Assembly: GCA_050953405.1 (NCBI GenBank)
Contig: JBMNMP010000001.1
Coordinates: forward strand, 248,001-312,000
Reading direction: 5' to 3'
Length of the DNA: 64,000 bases
Source of the DNA: RUG100 sp050953405
Lineage (GTDB): Bacteria > Bacillota > Clostridia > Peptostreptococcales > Anaerovoracaceae
In this document: in pieces, positions 25,709 to 34,401 of the stretch
Layout: each line of letters opens with the position of its first letter
Position numbering within the stretch: position 1 is the stretch's first letter
The notes under the pieces: generated by a model
What the model was told of the DNA's origin: nothing
Database searches by the model: none
What the model saw: the letters and a program-made list of their open reading frames with translations, nothing else
Made by a program: the position numbers and the translations under genes

Positions 25709-25752
25709 AGAGAAGTCCAAAATTCAAGCGAGAGCGCACCGGGAGGAGCCAG

Positions 25753-26652
25753 ATGAAAAATTTGCAGGGATACATATTGCCGATAATAACTTTTGTGCTA
25801 TGGGGCAGTCTGTATGTGATATCGAAGACAGCCATGGAAGAGGTACCGCCCATCACATTGCTGGCATTGAGATATCTCATCGCAATAGCTGTGCTCTATA
25901 TAATCGCGAAAAAGAGAGTCGGCCGCCTGCCTGCGATAAAAAAGGAACACTGGCCTTTGTTCTTTGCCATCGGAGTCCTCGGTTACGGGCTGGCCATCAT
26001 CTGCCAGCAGATCAGCACTGACATGCTGGATGCTTCCCTGGCAGCCCTTTTGAACTCGCTGAACCCCATCTTCGTATTCATCCTGGCCTTCTTCATCCTC
26101 AAAGAAAAAATAACAGCCGCCAAAGTGACCGGTATGCTGATGGCCATTGGCGGCGTCTATATAATATTCGGTTCCTCGGGCGGCGGTATCAGCATCATGG
26201 GCATACTGCTGTCCCTGGTCTCCGTCTTCTTCTGGTCGCTTTGCGCAGTTCTGGTGAGAAAGATATCACAGCACTATGATCCCATAGTCCTCACAATGTA
26301 CGGGATCATCATCTCCATGGTGCTCCTGGTGCCGGCGACCATAGCAGAACTGCAGTACAAGCCCTGCACCTTCAGTCCCGCCGGAGTGCTCTGCATACTA
26401 TACCTCGGCATCGTAGCCACGGCCTTCGCTCACGCCCTGTGGAACAGGGGACTGGCAGCCGCCCCCGCGAGCACCTGCTCGCTCTTCTATCCGGTTCAGC
26501 CCCTCACCTCGGCGATACTCGGTATCGCAGTCCTGCAGGAGCAACTGACCCACAGCTTCATCATCGGCGCAGCCATAATATCGGCCGGCATCATCATGAC
26601 CGTGATCAGCGACAGGCTGTCACTGCCCGGCTTCATGACAAAGAAAAAATGA
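25753..26652 (+). CDS. EamA/DMT-family transporter
   Basis: The 299-aa protein has ten predicted helices in two EamA halves. The first begins LPIITFVLWGSLYVISKTAM. The second ends with PVQPLTSAILGIAVLQEQLT, the conserved loop before the last helices. It is only distantly similar to the other EamA protein in the window (20021-20941). GGGAGGAG precedes the ATG. Divergence from lysR suggests it is the regulated target; it probably exports a small metabolite. Confidence 0.88.
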   Translation: MKNLQGYILPIITFVLWGSLYVISKTAMEEVPPITLLALRYLIAIAVLYIIAKKRVGRLPAIKKEHWPLFFAIGVLGYGLAIICQQISTDMLDASLAALLNSLNPIFVFILAFFILKEKITAAKVTGMLMAIGGVYIIFGSSGGGISIMGILLSLVSVFFWSLCAVLVRKISQHYDPIVLTMYGIIISMVLLVPATIAELQYKPCTFSPAGVLCILYLGIVATAFAHALWNRGLAAAPASTCSLFYPVQPLTSAILGIAVLQEQLTHSFIIGAAIISAGIIMTVISDRLSLPGFMTKKK

Positions 26653-26657
26653 GTCCC

Positions 26658-27482
26658 TCACAGCTGACAATGTGTACAGTAGACGCTGCTCCTGCCCCGG
26701 ATGACACTCCTGGATAAGGTGCCTCCGCATTTGGGGCAAGGCTCTCCGCCGTGTCCGTAAACCTGCAGAAACGGCGTGTTGCGGTAGTCTTTGCCCTTGG
26801 TCTCCAGGTAAGCTTGAGGTTCGACGCGGTTTTTACTGATGAAATATGAGAGGCTATCATGGATAGCCGCTGCCAGGCGCTGCCATTCCTCCGCGGTCAG
26901 GCTCTTTGCGGGCCGCATGGGTATGATCCCGGCCTCAAAGAGGATCTCATCCGAATAGATATTGCCGATGCCGGCGACAACGCTCTGGTCGAGGAGACAT
27001 TCTTTGACGGCCTTCCTGCTTTTTCCAAGCCGTTTCTGCAGGTACCCGGCGCTGCATTCTGCTGACAGCGGCTCCACTCCCAGTTTGGCGATGCCGCTGT
27101 ACACATCTTCTTCTCCGGATCTTATCAGCCAAAAGCGACCGAAGCGCCTGGTGTCCGAAAAACGCAGCTCCATCCCGTCGCTGAGCTGCATGATGATGTG
27201 CGTGTGCTTTTCCTGCGGATAGTCCGGCGGCGCGGCCAGCAGGCATCCCGTCATCCGCATATGCATTATTATGCGGCTGTCGTTTCCTAAATGGATGCTC
27301 AGAAACTTGCCTCTGCGGTCCATGGAGGATATCTTCTGTCCGCTGACCGCCCTGCAGAATACATCTGCTGCCGGGTGCGCGATCACCTCCGGGCGTGCAA
27401 CGGTGATCCCCTCGATGATCCGTCCCTCGATCTGCGGTCCGATCACGTTCTTTATAGTCTCTACTTCGGGTAATTCGGGCAT
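26658..27482 (-). CDS. mutM: Formamidopyrimidine-DNA glycosylase
   Basis: Removes 8-oxoguanine and formamidopyrimidines and nicks the abasic site. The 274-aa protein starts MPELPEVET, where processing exposes the catalytic Pro2 and Glu3. It keeps the conserved Lys in RRGKFLSIHL (about residues 56-65), the H2TH region (DQSVVAGIGNIYSDEILFEAGI) and a C-terminal zinc finger CPKC-x16-CTHC. AGGAGG precedes the ATG. It converges closely on the EamA gene (5 nt between the two). Confidence 0.97.
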   Translation of the reverse strand: MPELPEVETIKNVIGPQIEGRIIEGITVARPEVIAHPAADVFCRAVSGQKISSMDRRGKFLSIHLGNDSRIIMHMRMTGCLLAAPPDYPQEKHTHIIMQLSDGMELRFSDTRRFGRFWLIRSGEEDVYSGIAKLGVEPLSAECSAGYLQKRLGKSRKAVKECLLDQSVVAGIGNIYSDEILFEAGIIPMRPAKSLTAEEWQRLAAAIHDSLSYFISKNRVEPQAYLETKGKDYRNTPFLQVYGHGGEPCPKCGGTLSRSVIRGRSSVYCTHCQL

Positions 27483-27525
27483 TGTGTACCTCCTGTTTTT
27501 TCCGGTCTCTTTTATGTCACTTGAT

Positions 27526-27555
27526 TTTATATAATGAACGGCCGTGATTTGTCAA
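27526..27555 (-). promoter_or_regulatory. mutM promoter
   Basis: Minus-strand TTGACA (27550-27555), 18-nt spacer, TATAAA (27526-27531). It lies just past the end of the upstream flippase-like gene. Confidence 0.6.
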
Positions 27556-27562
27556 GATTTTA

Positions 27563-28582
27563 CTATATCAGCCTGCGTCTTTTCACATCGACAAAGATGA
27601 TTATACCGCAGATTATCATCAGCAGGTACAAGCTCAGCCCTCTGGTGACCAATATGGTATTGCTGACCATTGCCGCCGGGATGATGCCGCCGAAGATCAC
27701 GGCGAAGATCCCTTCGTTGGCGCCTATCGAACCCGGCAGCGGGACGAAGGAGGCAACCACATTGACTATCGCCTGCAGTCCTGCTATCTCCATCCAGGAA
27801 TAATCCGCCAGTGAAAAGCTCCTGCATACGAAGAAGGTCACCAGGTAGAGGCAGACCACCTGGACAAACGAGGTGCCTACCATCTTGATTATGGAATTCT
27901 TGTTCCGGCGGATCACCGATGCTCCGGATTGATATTTCACGATCTCGTTATCAAATTTTTCTTCCAGTGCTTCGGTGTTTTTCTTCGAAAAGAGCCTGAC
28001 GATCTTCATGGATATCGTCTTCAGCTTGTATGTCATTCCCTTTGAAAAGATGACTATCAACAGGATACTGATGACTATCGCCTTGCCCGCCAGTGCCAGA
28101 TAGATGAACAGTCTGAAGGAACCCAATGCAGAATTGATGTAGCTGTGCATCAGGAGGATCCCCAGGACAAACCCTATGGTCTCTGCAATCTGAAAGCTGA
28201 GCACCTCCAGTATCAGTGCCAGCGCCGAATGGGAGATCTTGATGTTCTCTTTGTGCATGTAGTAGACCTGCATCGGCTGCCCCCCGGAGGCACCCGGCGT
28301 GATCGAGCTGAAGAAGAAGCCCACGATCGCATATCTGATCGTTTCCCCGATGGACTTGTGATAGCCGAGGAGCTGTATGCCCCGGTGTATATTCAGTCCC
28401 TCGCAGAAGATGAACATAGACGCGAACAGGAAGCCCGCGATCAGATAGCCGTAGTGGGCGTTTTTCATAGCCTTGAAAAGATCGCCCGGGTTGCCGCCCT
28501 TGAACAGCACATATAGAGTCAGCGCCAGCAGTGCTGCAAACACTATGACGCTTACTATGGTTTTTTTAGAATTGCGGTTCAT
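27563..28582 (-). CDS. Lysylphosphatidylglycerol synthase TM-region (YbhN-like) flippase-type protein
   Basis: The 339-aa integral membrane protein has about eight helices and matches the N-terminal part of MprF (UPF0104/YbhN family). The hallmark SSITPGASGGQPMQVYYM lies at about residues 92-109, and a late VASFVPLPGSIGANEGIF motif at about 280-297. It lacks the MprF lysyl-transferase domain. Related proteins move lipids or glycolipids across the membrane. Its start overlaps the deacetylase stop (TAATG). Together with the glycosyltransferase it may handle a membrane glycolipid, which is inference from context. Confidence 0.82.
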   Translation of the reverse strand: MNRNSKKTIVSVIVFAALLALTLYVLFKGGNPGDLFKAMKNAHYGYLIAGFLFASMFIFCEGLNIHRGIQLLGYHKSIGETIRYAIVGFFFSSITPGASGGQPMQVYYMHKENIKISHSALALILEVLSFQIAETIGFVLGILLMHSYINSALGSFRLFIYLALAGKAIVISILLIVIFSKGMTYKLKTISMKIVRLFSKKNTEALEEKFDNEIVKYQSGASVIRRNKNSIIKMVGTSFVQVVCLYLVTFFVCRSFSLADYSWMEIAGLQAIVNVVASFVPLPGSIGANEGIFAVIFGGIIPAAMVSNTILVTRGLSLYLLMIICGIIIFVDVKRRRLI

Positions 28583-29271
28583 TAGATTTCTCTTTCGTTT
28601 ATCAGCTTGAAAGCATATCCGTTGTCAAGCCAGTACGGTATGGTGACCTTCAAGGCCTCGATGGTTCTCCCCGGAGCTTTATTCCGGCCTCGTCCGTCAT
28701 GAAGACACACGATGCTGCCCGGGGTGACACGTTTCTTCAGCCTTCTTACTATCTCCCCTGCCGTGATCGAAGCTCTCCAGTCTTCTGCCATCACATTCCA
28801 GGTAATGTTTGTGAGTCCGTATTTCTTTATATTGAAAAGAGTCGCCAGATTGACCTCCCCCCAGGCTCCTCTGAAATATGTGGGGCGCAGATCCAATTCT
28901 TTGAACAGGGTGATCAGTCTTTTGAACTCTCTGTTAGTGTATGCCGGAGAACGCAGCATCTCGCTCTTGTGCTCCAGCGAATGGATGCCGACGAAATGTC
29001 CTTCCCTCTTCATCCTCTTGATTATTTCTTTATTATGTTCTCCGAATTCTCCCACGATGAAAAATGAAGCTCTTATATGATAACTATCCAGCAGGTCCAG
29101 AAGTTTTCCGGTATATTCGGCGCTGGGGCCGTCATCGAATGTAAGGTATATCACTTTGTCATCGTTCGCTTTCGCGCGTCCCAGCCTGACCCGCTCCGCC
29201 ACTGTGGGGATCCCGGTGTATACCAGGAAGGCGCCCAGGAGAACCATTGCAATTATCAGGATCAGCTGCAT
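28582..29271 (-). CDS. Membrane-anchored polysaccharide deacetylase
   Basis: NodB-type, metal-dependent deacetylase of cell-wall or surface sugars. The 229-aa protein has an N-terminal membrane helix (MQLILIIAMVLLGAFLVYTG), then TFDDGPS (residues about 45-51, catalytic and metal Asp), GIHSLEHKS (metal His pair), FRGAWGE and a late CLHDGRG. The His-box order differs slightly from the typical H-x3-H-T-x-H. The start at MQLIL has AAGGTG upstream and overlaps the glycosyltransferase by 10 nt. The substrate could be peptidoglycan or the glycan made by the neighbouring enzyme. Confidence 0.85.
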   Translation of the reverse strand: MQLILIIAMVLLGAFLVYTGIPTVAERVRLGRAKANDDKVIYLTFDDGPSAEYTGKLLDLLDSYHIRASFFIVGEFGEHNKEIIKRMKREGHFVGIHSLEHKSEMLRSPAYTNREFKRLITLFKELDLRPTYFRGAWGEVNLATLFNIKKYGLTNITWNVMAEDWRASITAGEIVRRLKKRVTPGSIVCLHDGRGRNKAPGRTIEALKVTIPYWLDNGYAFKLINEREI

Positions 29272-30305
29272 AGCTTTGCACCTTCGATCACATTGTTGAT
29301 TCTCTGCATATTGTTTCTCATGCACTGGAGCTGCCTGTCGTTCTGCAGCAGGCTTACCAGATTATTATAGCCGTTCTCGTTCTTTTCCCACATGACCCTG
29401 CCGATGTTATGTTCCTCTATGTACATCGCATTGCCGATCTCCTGCTCCAGAAACGGCTTGATCACATATATGGGTGTTTCTGACGCGATGGCCTCGAAAG
29501 TGGTGATCCCTCCCGCCTTGGAGATGATGATATCCGAGTCCCTCATGTATTCATCGACATTCGTTGTGAAGCCGAGGGTATTTATCCGCGGGAACTTTTT
29601 CTTCGCCGAGGCGAAGAGTTTCGCATTCCTGCCGGCTATCAGGGTCACCTCAAGATCATAATTCTGATCCAGCTTGCGCAGCAGCTCGTCGGAGGCCGGT
29701 ATCAAACCCAGGCCGCCCCCTATAATGAGGACTTTTTTCTTATTGCAATTGCCCCTGTTCACCCGCGGCCGGAACTGCCTCCTGACCGGGATACCGGATA
29801 CAGTTATCGCATTTCTGCGGACGCCCGTTGAGATCAGAGCATCCCGGGTAGTCAGATCGCCGACAAAGTAGCGGTCGGTGCCCTCCGCGATCCAGTCTTT
29901 GTGCGCTGTGATGTCGGTAATCACGGTGTATATTCTGATATCGGATTTCCTGATGCTCTTGTAAGCTGACATGTACTGAGCGCACATGGGCAGTGCATTG
30001 ATCACGAGGTCCGCGTTGTAATCTTCGAGCATCTTGTCGATCTTCTTCACCGAGGCCCTCTTCAGGGGAACGCTGCAATGGATCTGTGCGATCCCGTAAA
30101 TAGTATTATATAAGCTCGAACATCTGTGTACCATGAAATTGAACCCCTTGTATATGCCTTTGCTGGCTACCGGGAGCATATATTCCACAAAGTCGATGAC
30201 GACCACATTGGCTTCCCTGTTCTCGTCCATGATCCGTTCTTCGATAGACTTAGCCGCAGAAATATGCCCCATCCCGAATTTCCCTGTCAAAATAATTACA
30301 TTCAT
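29262..30305 (-). CDS. GT28-type glycosyltransferase, diacylglycerol glucosyltransferase/MGDG synthase-like
   Basis: The 347-aa GT-B enzyme begins ILTGKFGMGHISAAKSIEERI, the glycine/His start characteristic of MGDG synthase, UgtP and MurG. The C-terminal donor-binding region includes LIIGGGLGLIPASDELL and SKAGGITTFEAIASETPIYVIKPF, the GT28 sugar-nucleotide motif. It probably adds a sugar from a UDP-sugar to a lipid acceptor on the cytoplasmic face. It is first in a three-gene coupled operon with the deacetylase and the YbhN-like protein. AAGGAG precedes the ATG. Confidence 0.85.
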   Translation of the reverse strand: MNVIILTGKFGMGHISAAKSIEERIMDENREANVVVIDFVEYMLPVASKGIYKGFNFMVHRCSSLYNTIYGIAQIHCSVPLKRASVKKIDKMLEDYNADLVINALPMCAQYMSAYKSIRKSDIRIYTVITDITAHKDWIAEGTDRYFVGDLTTRDALISTGVRRNAITVSGIPVRRQFRPRVNRGNCNKKKVLIIGGGLGLIPASDELLRKLDQNYDLEVTLIAGRNAKLFASAKKKFPRINTLGFTTNVDEYMRDSDIIISKAGGITTFEAIASETPIYVIKPFLEQEIGNAMYIEEHNIGRVMWEKNENGYNNLVSLLQNDRQLQCMRNNMQRINNVIEGAKLCS

Positions 30306-30446
30306 CTTATGACACTCCTTTCCTTAGTACGATTAGATAATACCAATCAATTATTACTAAAAAATGGCGCGATACTTAATACGGTATTAAAAAGTTCTAA
30401 ACAGAATATAAACTCCGGACCTTATATTATGCGCGCTGATGGATAC

Positions 30447-30479
30447 AAAAAAGCCCCGGCGCAAATTCTGCGCAAGGGC
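30447..30479 (-). terminator. Terminator of the response-regulator operon
   Basis: On the minus strand GCCC-TTG-CGCA-GAATT-TGCG-CCG-GGGC is followed by TTTTTT. Positions 30306-30446 are AT-rich and presumably hold the promoter of the glycosyltransferase operon, but no clear -35/-10 pair was found. Confidence 0.8.
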
Positions 30480-30520
30480 CTCATCCTTTGAAAAAAACAC
30501 CTGTAAGCTGCTGGCTGCGC

Positions 30521-31225
30521 TCACATATTGAGCCTGTACCCGGCACCCCAGACCGTCTCGATCAGTTTCGGATTCTTCGGATCATCCTCCAGCTTTTCCC
30601 GGATCCTGTTGATATGCACGGCTACAGTCGCACTGTCCCCGATATAGTCGTAGCCCCATATCTTCTCGAATAACTGATCCCTAGAGAAAACGATATTGGG
30701 ATTCATCGCCAGGAACTTCAGCAGCTCGAACTCCCGGTGCGGCAGTTTTATCTCCTCGCCGTTCTTATATACCTTCCAGTTCTGCAGCATGATCTTGAGA
30801 GGACCGACGGTAACGCTCTCACCGGAGCGTTCTCCCCCGCCCGGTTTTTCCGCATGAGTCAGCCTCTCGTACCTCTTCAGGTGTGACTGGACTCTGGCGA
30901 TCAGTTCTGCCGGGTCGAAGGGTTTTGCAATATAATCGTCCGCCCCCAGACCGAGACCCCTGATCTTGTCGATGGTCTCCCCCTTTGCAGTGACCATCAG
31001 TATGGGGATATCTATGCGGTCACGAATTTCTCTGCAGATCTGGTAGCCGTTTTGCCCCGGCAGCATCAGATCCAGCAGCAGCAGATCAAAATCGCCGTTG
31101 ATCATGTATTCTGCGGCGTCTGTCCCGTCATTCCTGACATCGACCTCATAGCCGCTTACCTCCAGATAGTCCTTTTCTATCAATGCAATTTCTTCATCAT
31201 CTTCTATGATCAAAATCTTAGCCAT
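30521..31225 (-). CDS. OmpR-family response regulator
   Basis: The 234-aa protein has a receiver domain (residues 1-118) with the acidic pair EDD, the phospho-acceptor Asp in LLLLDLMLPG (about residue 52) and the conserved Lys in AKPFDP. A winged-helix DNA-binding domain follows (about 140-232, ending HINRIREKLEDDPKNPKLIETVWGAGYRL). It overlaps the kinase gene by 8 nt, so the two form a two-component pair. Targets are unknown; its operon begins with a PAP2 phosphatase, hinting at envelope stress or lipid-carrier recycling. Confidence 0.93.
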   Translation of the reverse strand: MAKILIIEDDEEIALIEKDYLEVSGYEVDVRNDGTDAAEYMINGDFDLLLLDLMLPGQNGYQICREIRDRIDIPILMVTAKGETIDKIRGLGLGADDYIAKPFDPAELIARVQSHLKRYERLTHAEKPGGGERSGESVTVGPLKIMLQNWKVYKNGEEIKLPHREFELLKFLAMNPNIVFSRDQLFEKIWGYDYIGDSATVAVHINRIREKLEDDPKNPKLIETVWGAGYRLNM

Positions 31226-32675
31226 TTGTCGCTCCTCCTGCTTCTTCCTTTTTTACTGCCGGCAATTCAATAGTAACACAGAATCCGTAATCGCTGCTCG
31301 CGGTGATCCTGCCGCCCTGCTCTTCGACTATATATTTGCAGACGTACAAGCCGAGCCCGTTTCCGGCATTCCTGCTGTTCCGGGATTCATCTCCCCGATA
31401 GAACTGTTCAAATACGTGCTCCGGCTTTTCATCTTCTATGCCTTTGCCATTGTCTGCGATCCTGAAGATCACCACATCCTGATCGCGGCTCACTGATATG
31501 TCTATATGCAGGTTCTCTGCATCCGCATATTTCTTGCTGTTCTCGATGATATTGTCAAAGACCCGCCTGGTCTGCTCCGGATCGATGCTGGCTCTTCCTA
31601 CATCGCCGCCAATGTCCAGCGCAATAGTGTAATCTTCGTTCAGTCCCTCTATCTTTTTCCCGGCCACATATTTCTCCATCCACGGAGCGACAGCGACATC
31701 CTGCTTGAAAAACGGCATTTTCCCGGTCTCCAGCTTGGAGAGGAAGAACAGTTTCTGGAGCAGGACCTCCATATCGCATGCTTTTCTATAAGAGATCTCC
31801 AGGTACTGCCTCTGCTTTTCAGGCGTCGCCGCAACTCCGTCCAGCATTCCTTTAATGAAGCCCTTCACAGAGGTGAGCGGCGTCCTCAGATCGTGCGATA
31901 TGCCCGAGATCATCTCGGATCTTGCCCTTTCATAAGCCTCCGCCTGTTCTATGCCTTCTTTCAAATGGACCTGCATATCATTGAATGTATTGCAGACCTC
32001 GGTGAATTCGTCCTTGTTCGCATGTATTATCGGCTGGTCCAGATTGCCGTCATTTATTCTCTTGGCAGCTGCTCCGAGCTCATCTACCGGCTTCATTATC
32101 CTCCTGATCATCAGCCTCGTAAATATCTGCGTGCATACCAGCAGCGCTGCGATGATGAATATGCCGCCGACGATGAACGCAATGATGAACGTTTCGAACA
32201 TCCCGTGATCGATGCCTGCAAAGGCCTTGCCCCGGGCACTGTGCGTTGCATACACATTGAAAGTCTCTCCGTTTCTGGTCATCTGACATTTAATGATTGC
32301 CACGTTTTCCATGCTATACAGCTTTACATCGCTGAAAGAGGCCTGTCCCCTCTCCAGCTCTTCGATGCACTCCATCGCCCGGTGACTGACTGTCGAAAAC
32401 TGCTCTTCGGAATTGCTGTCGCTAACGTAGAGGTCGAAGTCGTATTTATTGATCTTTTTATCGATTGCTTCCCAGGATTCCGCGTTTTTCTGTGCAGCCT
32501 TTATTATGGTCTCCACATCATAGGTCGTGCCGGGCAGCTTTGCATTCTGCTTTAATATATCCATGAAATCATCCCGGAACATAAAGACGCCGGCCCCGGC
32601 AATACCGAAAAATATCAGCAGCGAAATGAGCACCATTGCCGTGTTCGTGAGAAATATCCTTTGTTTCATAGTCAT
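31218..32675 (-). CDS. Sensor histidine kinase
   Basis: The 485-aa kinase has a first membrane helix (about residues 9-32), an extracytoplasmic sensor of about 130 residues, a second helix (TFIIAFIVGGIFIIAALLVC), HAMP (RRIMKPVDEL...), H-box SGISHDLRTPLTS with the phospho-accepting His, N-box NIIENSKKY, and G1 IADNGKGI / G2 GNGLGLYVCK. The start MTMKQR has AAGGTGAT upstream. It lies 13 nt after the PAP2 gene. The sensor shows no recognised ligand domain, so the signal is unknown. Confidence 0.93.
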   Translation of the reverse strand: MTMKQRIFLTNTAMVLISLLIFFGIAGAGVFMFRDDFMDILKQNAKLPGTTYDVETIIKAAQKNAESWEAIDKKINKYDFDLYVSDSNSEEQFSTVSHRAMECIEELERGQASFSDVKLYSMENVAIIKCQMTRNGETFNVYATHSARGKAFAGIDHGMFETFIIAFIVGGIFIIAALLVCTQIFTRLMIRRIMKPVDELGAAAKRINDGNLDQPIIHANKDEFTEVCNTFNDMQVHLKEGIEQAEAYERARSEMISGISHDLRTPLTSVKGFIKGMLDGVAATPEKQRQYLEISYRKACDMEVLLQKLFFLSKLETGKMPFFKQDVAVAPWMEKYVAGKKIEGLNEDYTIALDIGGDVGRASIDPEQTRRVFDNIIENSKKYADAENLHIDISVSRDQDVVIFRIADNGKGIEDEKPEHVFEQFYRGDESRNSRNAGNGLGLYVCKYIVEEQGGRITASSDYGFCVTIELPAVKKEEAGGATNG

Positions 32676-32688
32676 AACTGCATCACCT

Positions 32689-33234
32689 TCAATTATTTGT
32701 CCGCTTTGATATATTCATGCCCATTGAATATATGAATAAGCCAATATTTATCCCTATCAAGGCTCCGCACAGTACATCCGTCGGATAATGGACTCCGACA
32801 TAGAGCCTCGAGAGGCTGATCAGGGCAGCCAATACAAGGAATACCCAGCTGTATTTCTGCGACAGCCCGTTGAACAAAACCACTGCTGCCGCAAACGAAC
32901 TGCCCGCGTGGCCGGAAGGAAAAGAATAATCGTTCTGCGCCCCGATCAACGAGTGCAGCCCGGGTATCACATCATACGGCCTCGGCCTGGCGACAAGGTT
33001 TTTCAAAATCAGATTGTCGATCACATAAGCCGCCAGCAAAGCTGCCAGTGCCAGCAGAGCGACTTTTCTGGTCTTGCGCGGGATCAGCAATATCACTGAG
33101 ATGACGATCCAGACGGCCGCACCGGTCCCCAGTTTCGTAATGAAAATAACTGCAGGCGAAAGGCAGTCATTCCGCCAGTATTCCTGTATCCATAATAATA
33201 TATTTTGGTCTGATTGTAACATCGAGCTTATCAT
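32689..33234 (-). CDS. PAP2-family phosphatase, BcrC-like
   Basis: Integral membrane phosphatase of 181 aa with the three PAP2 motifs: KNLVARPRP, PSGH (FPSGHAGSS) and SRLYVGVHYPTDV. Such proteins dephosphorylate undecaprenyl pyrophosphate or other lipid phosphates on the outer face of the membrane, and some confer bacitracin tolerance. Its place at the head of a two-component operon suggests the system senses cell-wall or lipid-II cycle stress; this is inference. GGGAGGGG precedes the ATG. Confidence 0.87.
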   Translation of the reverse strand: MISSMLQSDQNILLWIQEYWRNDCLSPAVIFITKLGTGAAVWIVISVILLIPRKTRKVALLALAALLAAYVIDNLILKNLVARPRPYDVIPGLHSLIGAQNDYSFPSGHAGSSFAAAVVLFNGLSQKYSWVFLVLAALISLSRLYVGVHYPTDVLCGALIGINIGLFIYSMGMNISKRTNN

Positions 33235-33467
33235 TTTCCTGCCCCTCCCGGTATTATTCCAAGAATATAGTCCATCTTTATTAAAATCCGGAATACATAT
33301 TATAAACTTTTCCTAAACTATTGAGAGCCTGCTTTCATATCACACTGATTACCCGGGCTCCCGTGGATACTGTCACCCGGAAATCTATATGTAAAATACA
33401 CATGTAAAGTAATTCTTGCTTTCGTTTCTCCCGGAAACAGGGTAATGTAAAGCTGGAGGTAACAAAT

Positions 33468-34340
33468 ATGTCAATCGGAACTAAACTACAGCAAATCAGA
33501 AAAGCCAATGATCTCAGCCAGGAGCAATTCGCCGGGAGATATGGCGTGACACGACAGACAGTTTCTAACTGGGAAAATGACAAACACTATCCTGACATGG
33601 AAATACTGAAACAAATCAGTAATCAGTTTGATGTGTCCTTCGATACCCTGCTAAAAGATGATGAAATATATATGAAAACCATCGATAAGGAGCGGAAAAA
33701 GCTCGCCTTGTGGAAAAAGCTGTTGATTCTGTTTCTTGCAATCATCGCCGGACTGATTATTTCATTCCTGACTCTCTTTCACTTCGCCTTCCAGGGCACA
33801 CCGGATGAAGATAGAATCACCACTGAAACAAATGTTAAGATGCTGGTGAATATCAAAGGCAGTTCCCCGTCGAATGCCATTACAAGAACATATGACGCCA
33901 AGACATTCAATAGCTATCCGAACTCAAAGAAGACAGAATTGCGCAGTGAGACCTGCGGGCGACTCGAAGGCGATATCCCGCATGTTTCCATAAAAAAGCA
34001 CGACGACTCTCGTGTGAGCATGAAATTCCAGAACCTGGACTATAAGAACCTTGATCCCGTGATCAATAAGGTAGCCATCTATACGGCGGCCGGAATGCCC
34101 CCAAAGCCGATAAGACGTACAGACAAGCACGTCGATTATACATACAGAAATGGCGCACTAACTGTATTCCTCGCGGATCTTTTCAAAAAGAACGAGCTGA
34201 CATACTCTGAAAGCCCGGACGCACTTGTATCCAGTGATGATCCCCGAAAAGCCGGGTTGGCAGTATGGTTTTGCATCTTTGAAGTGCAATACTCCATCGG
34301 GGACAAGGACTATGTTAGTCTGACTTCGGTCTCCCTCTGA
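33468..34340 (+). CDS. Membrane-anchored XRE-family regulator
   Basis: The 290-aa protein has an N-terminal XRE helix-turn-helix (residues 1-60, LQQIRKANDLSQEQFAGRYGVTRQTVSNWENDKHYPD), a charged stretch, one membrane helix (about 83-108, LLILFLAIIAGLIISFLTLFHF), and an extracytoplasmic domain of about 180 residues with no recognised family. This one-component layout could pass an outside signal to DNA. GGAGG precedes the ATG. It is followed 61 nt later by an ATP-grasp gene, probably co-transcribed. Target and signal are unknown. Confidence 0.85.
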   Translation: MSIGTKLQQIRKANDLSQEQFAGRYGVTRQTVSNWENDKHYPDMEILKQISNQFDVSFDTLLKDDEIYMKTIDKERKKLALWKKLLILFLAIIAGLIISFLTLFHFAFQGTPDEDRITTETNVKMLVNIKGSSPSNAITRTYDAKTFNSYPNSKKTELRSETCGRLEGDIPHVSIKKHDDSRVSMKFQNLDYKNLDPVINKVAIYTAAGMPPKPIRRTDKHVDYTYRNGALTVFLADLFKKNELTYSESPDALVSSDDPRKAGLAVWFCIFEVQYSIGDKDYVSLTSVSL

Positions 34341-34401
34341 CTTGCCTTTGGCGCGGAAAACTATTAAATTATATATAACTGGAGGAAGAATCAGGACTAC
34401 C

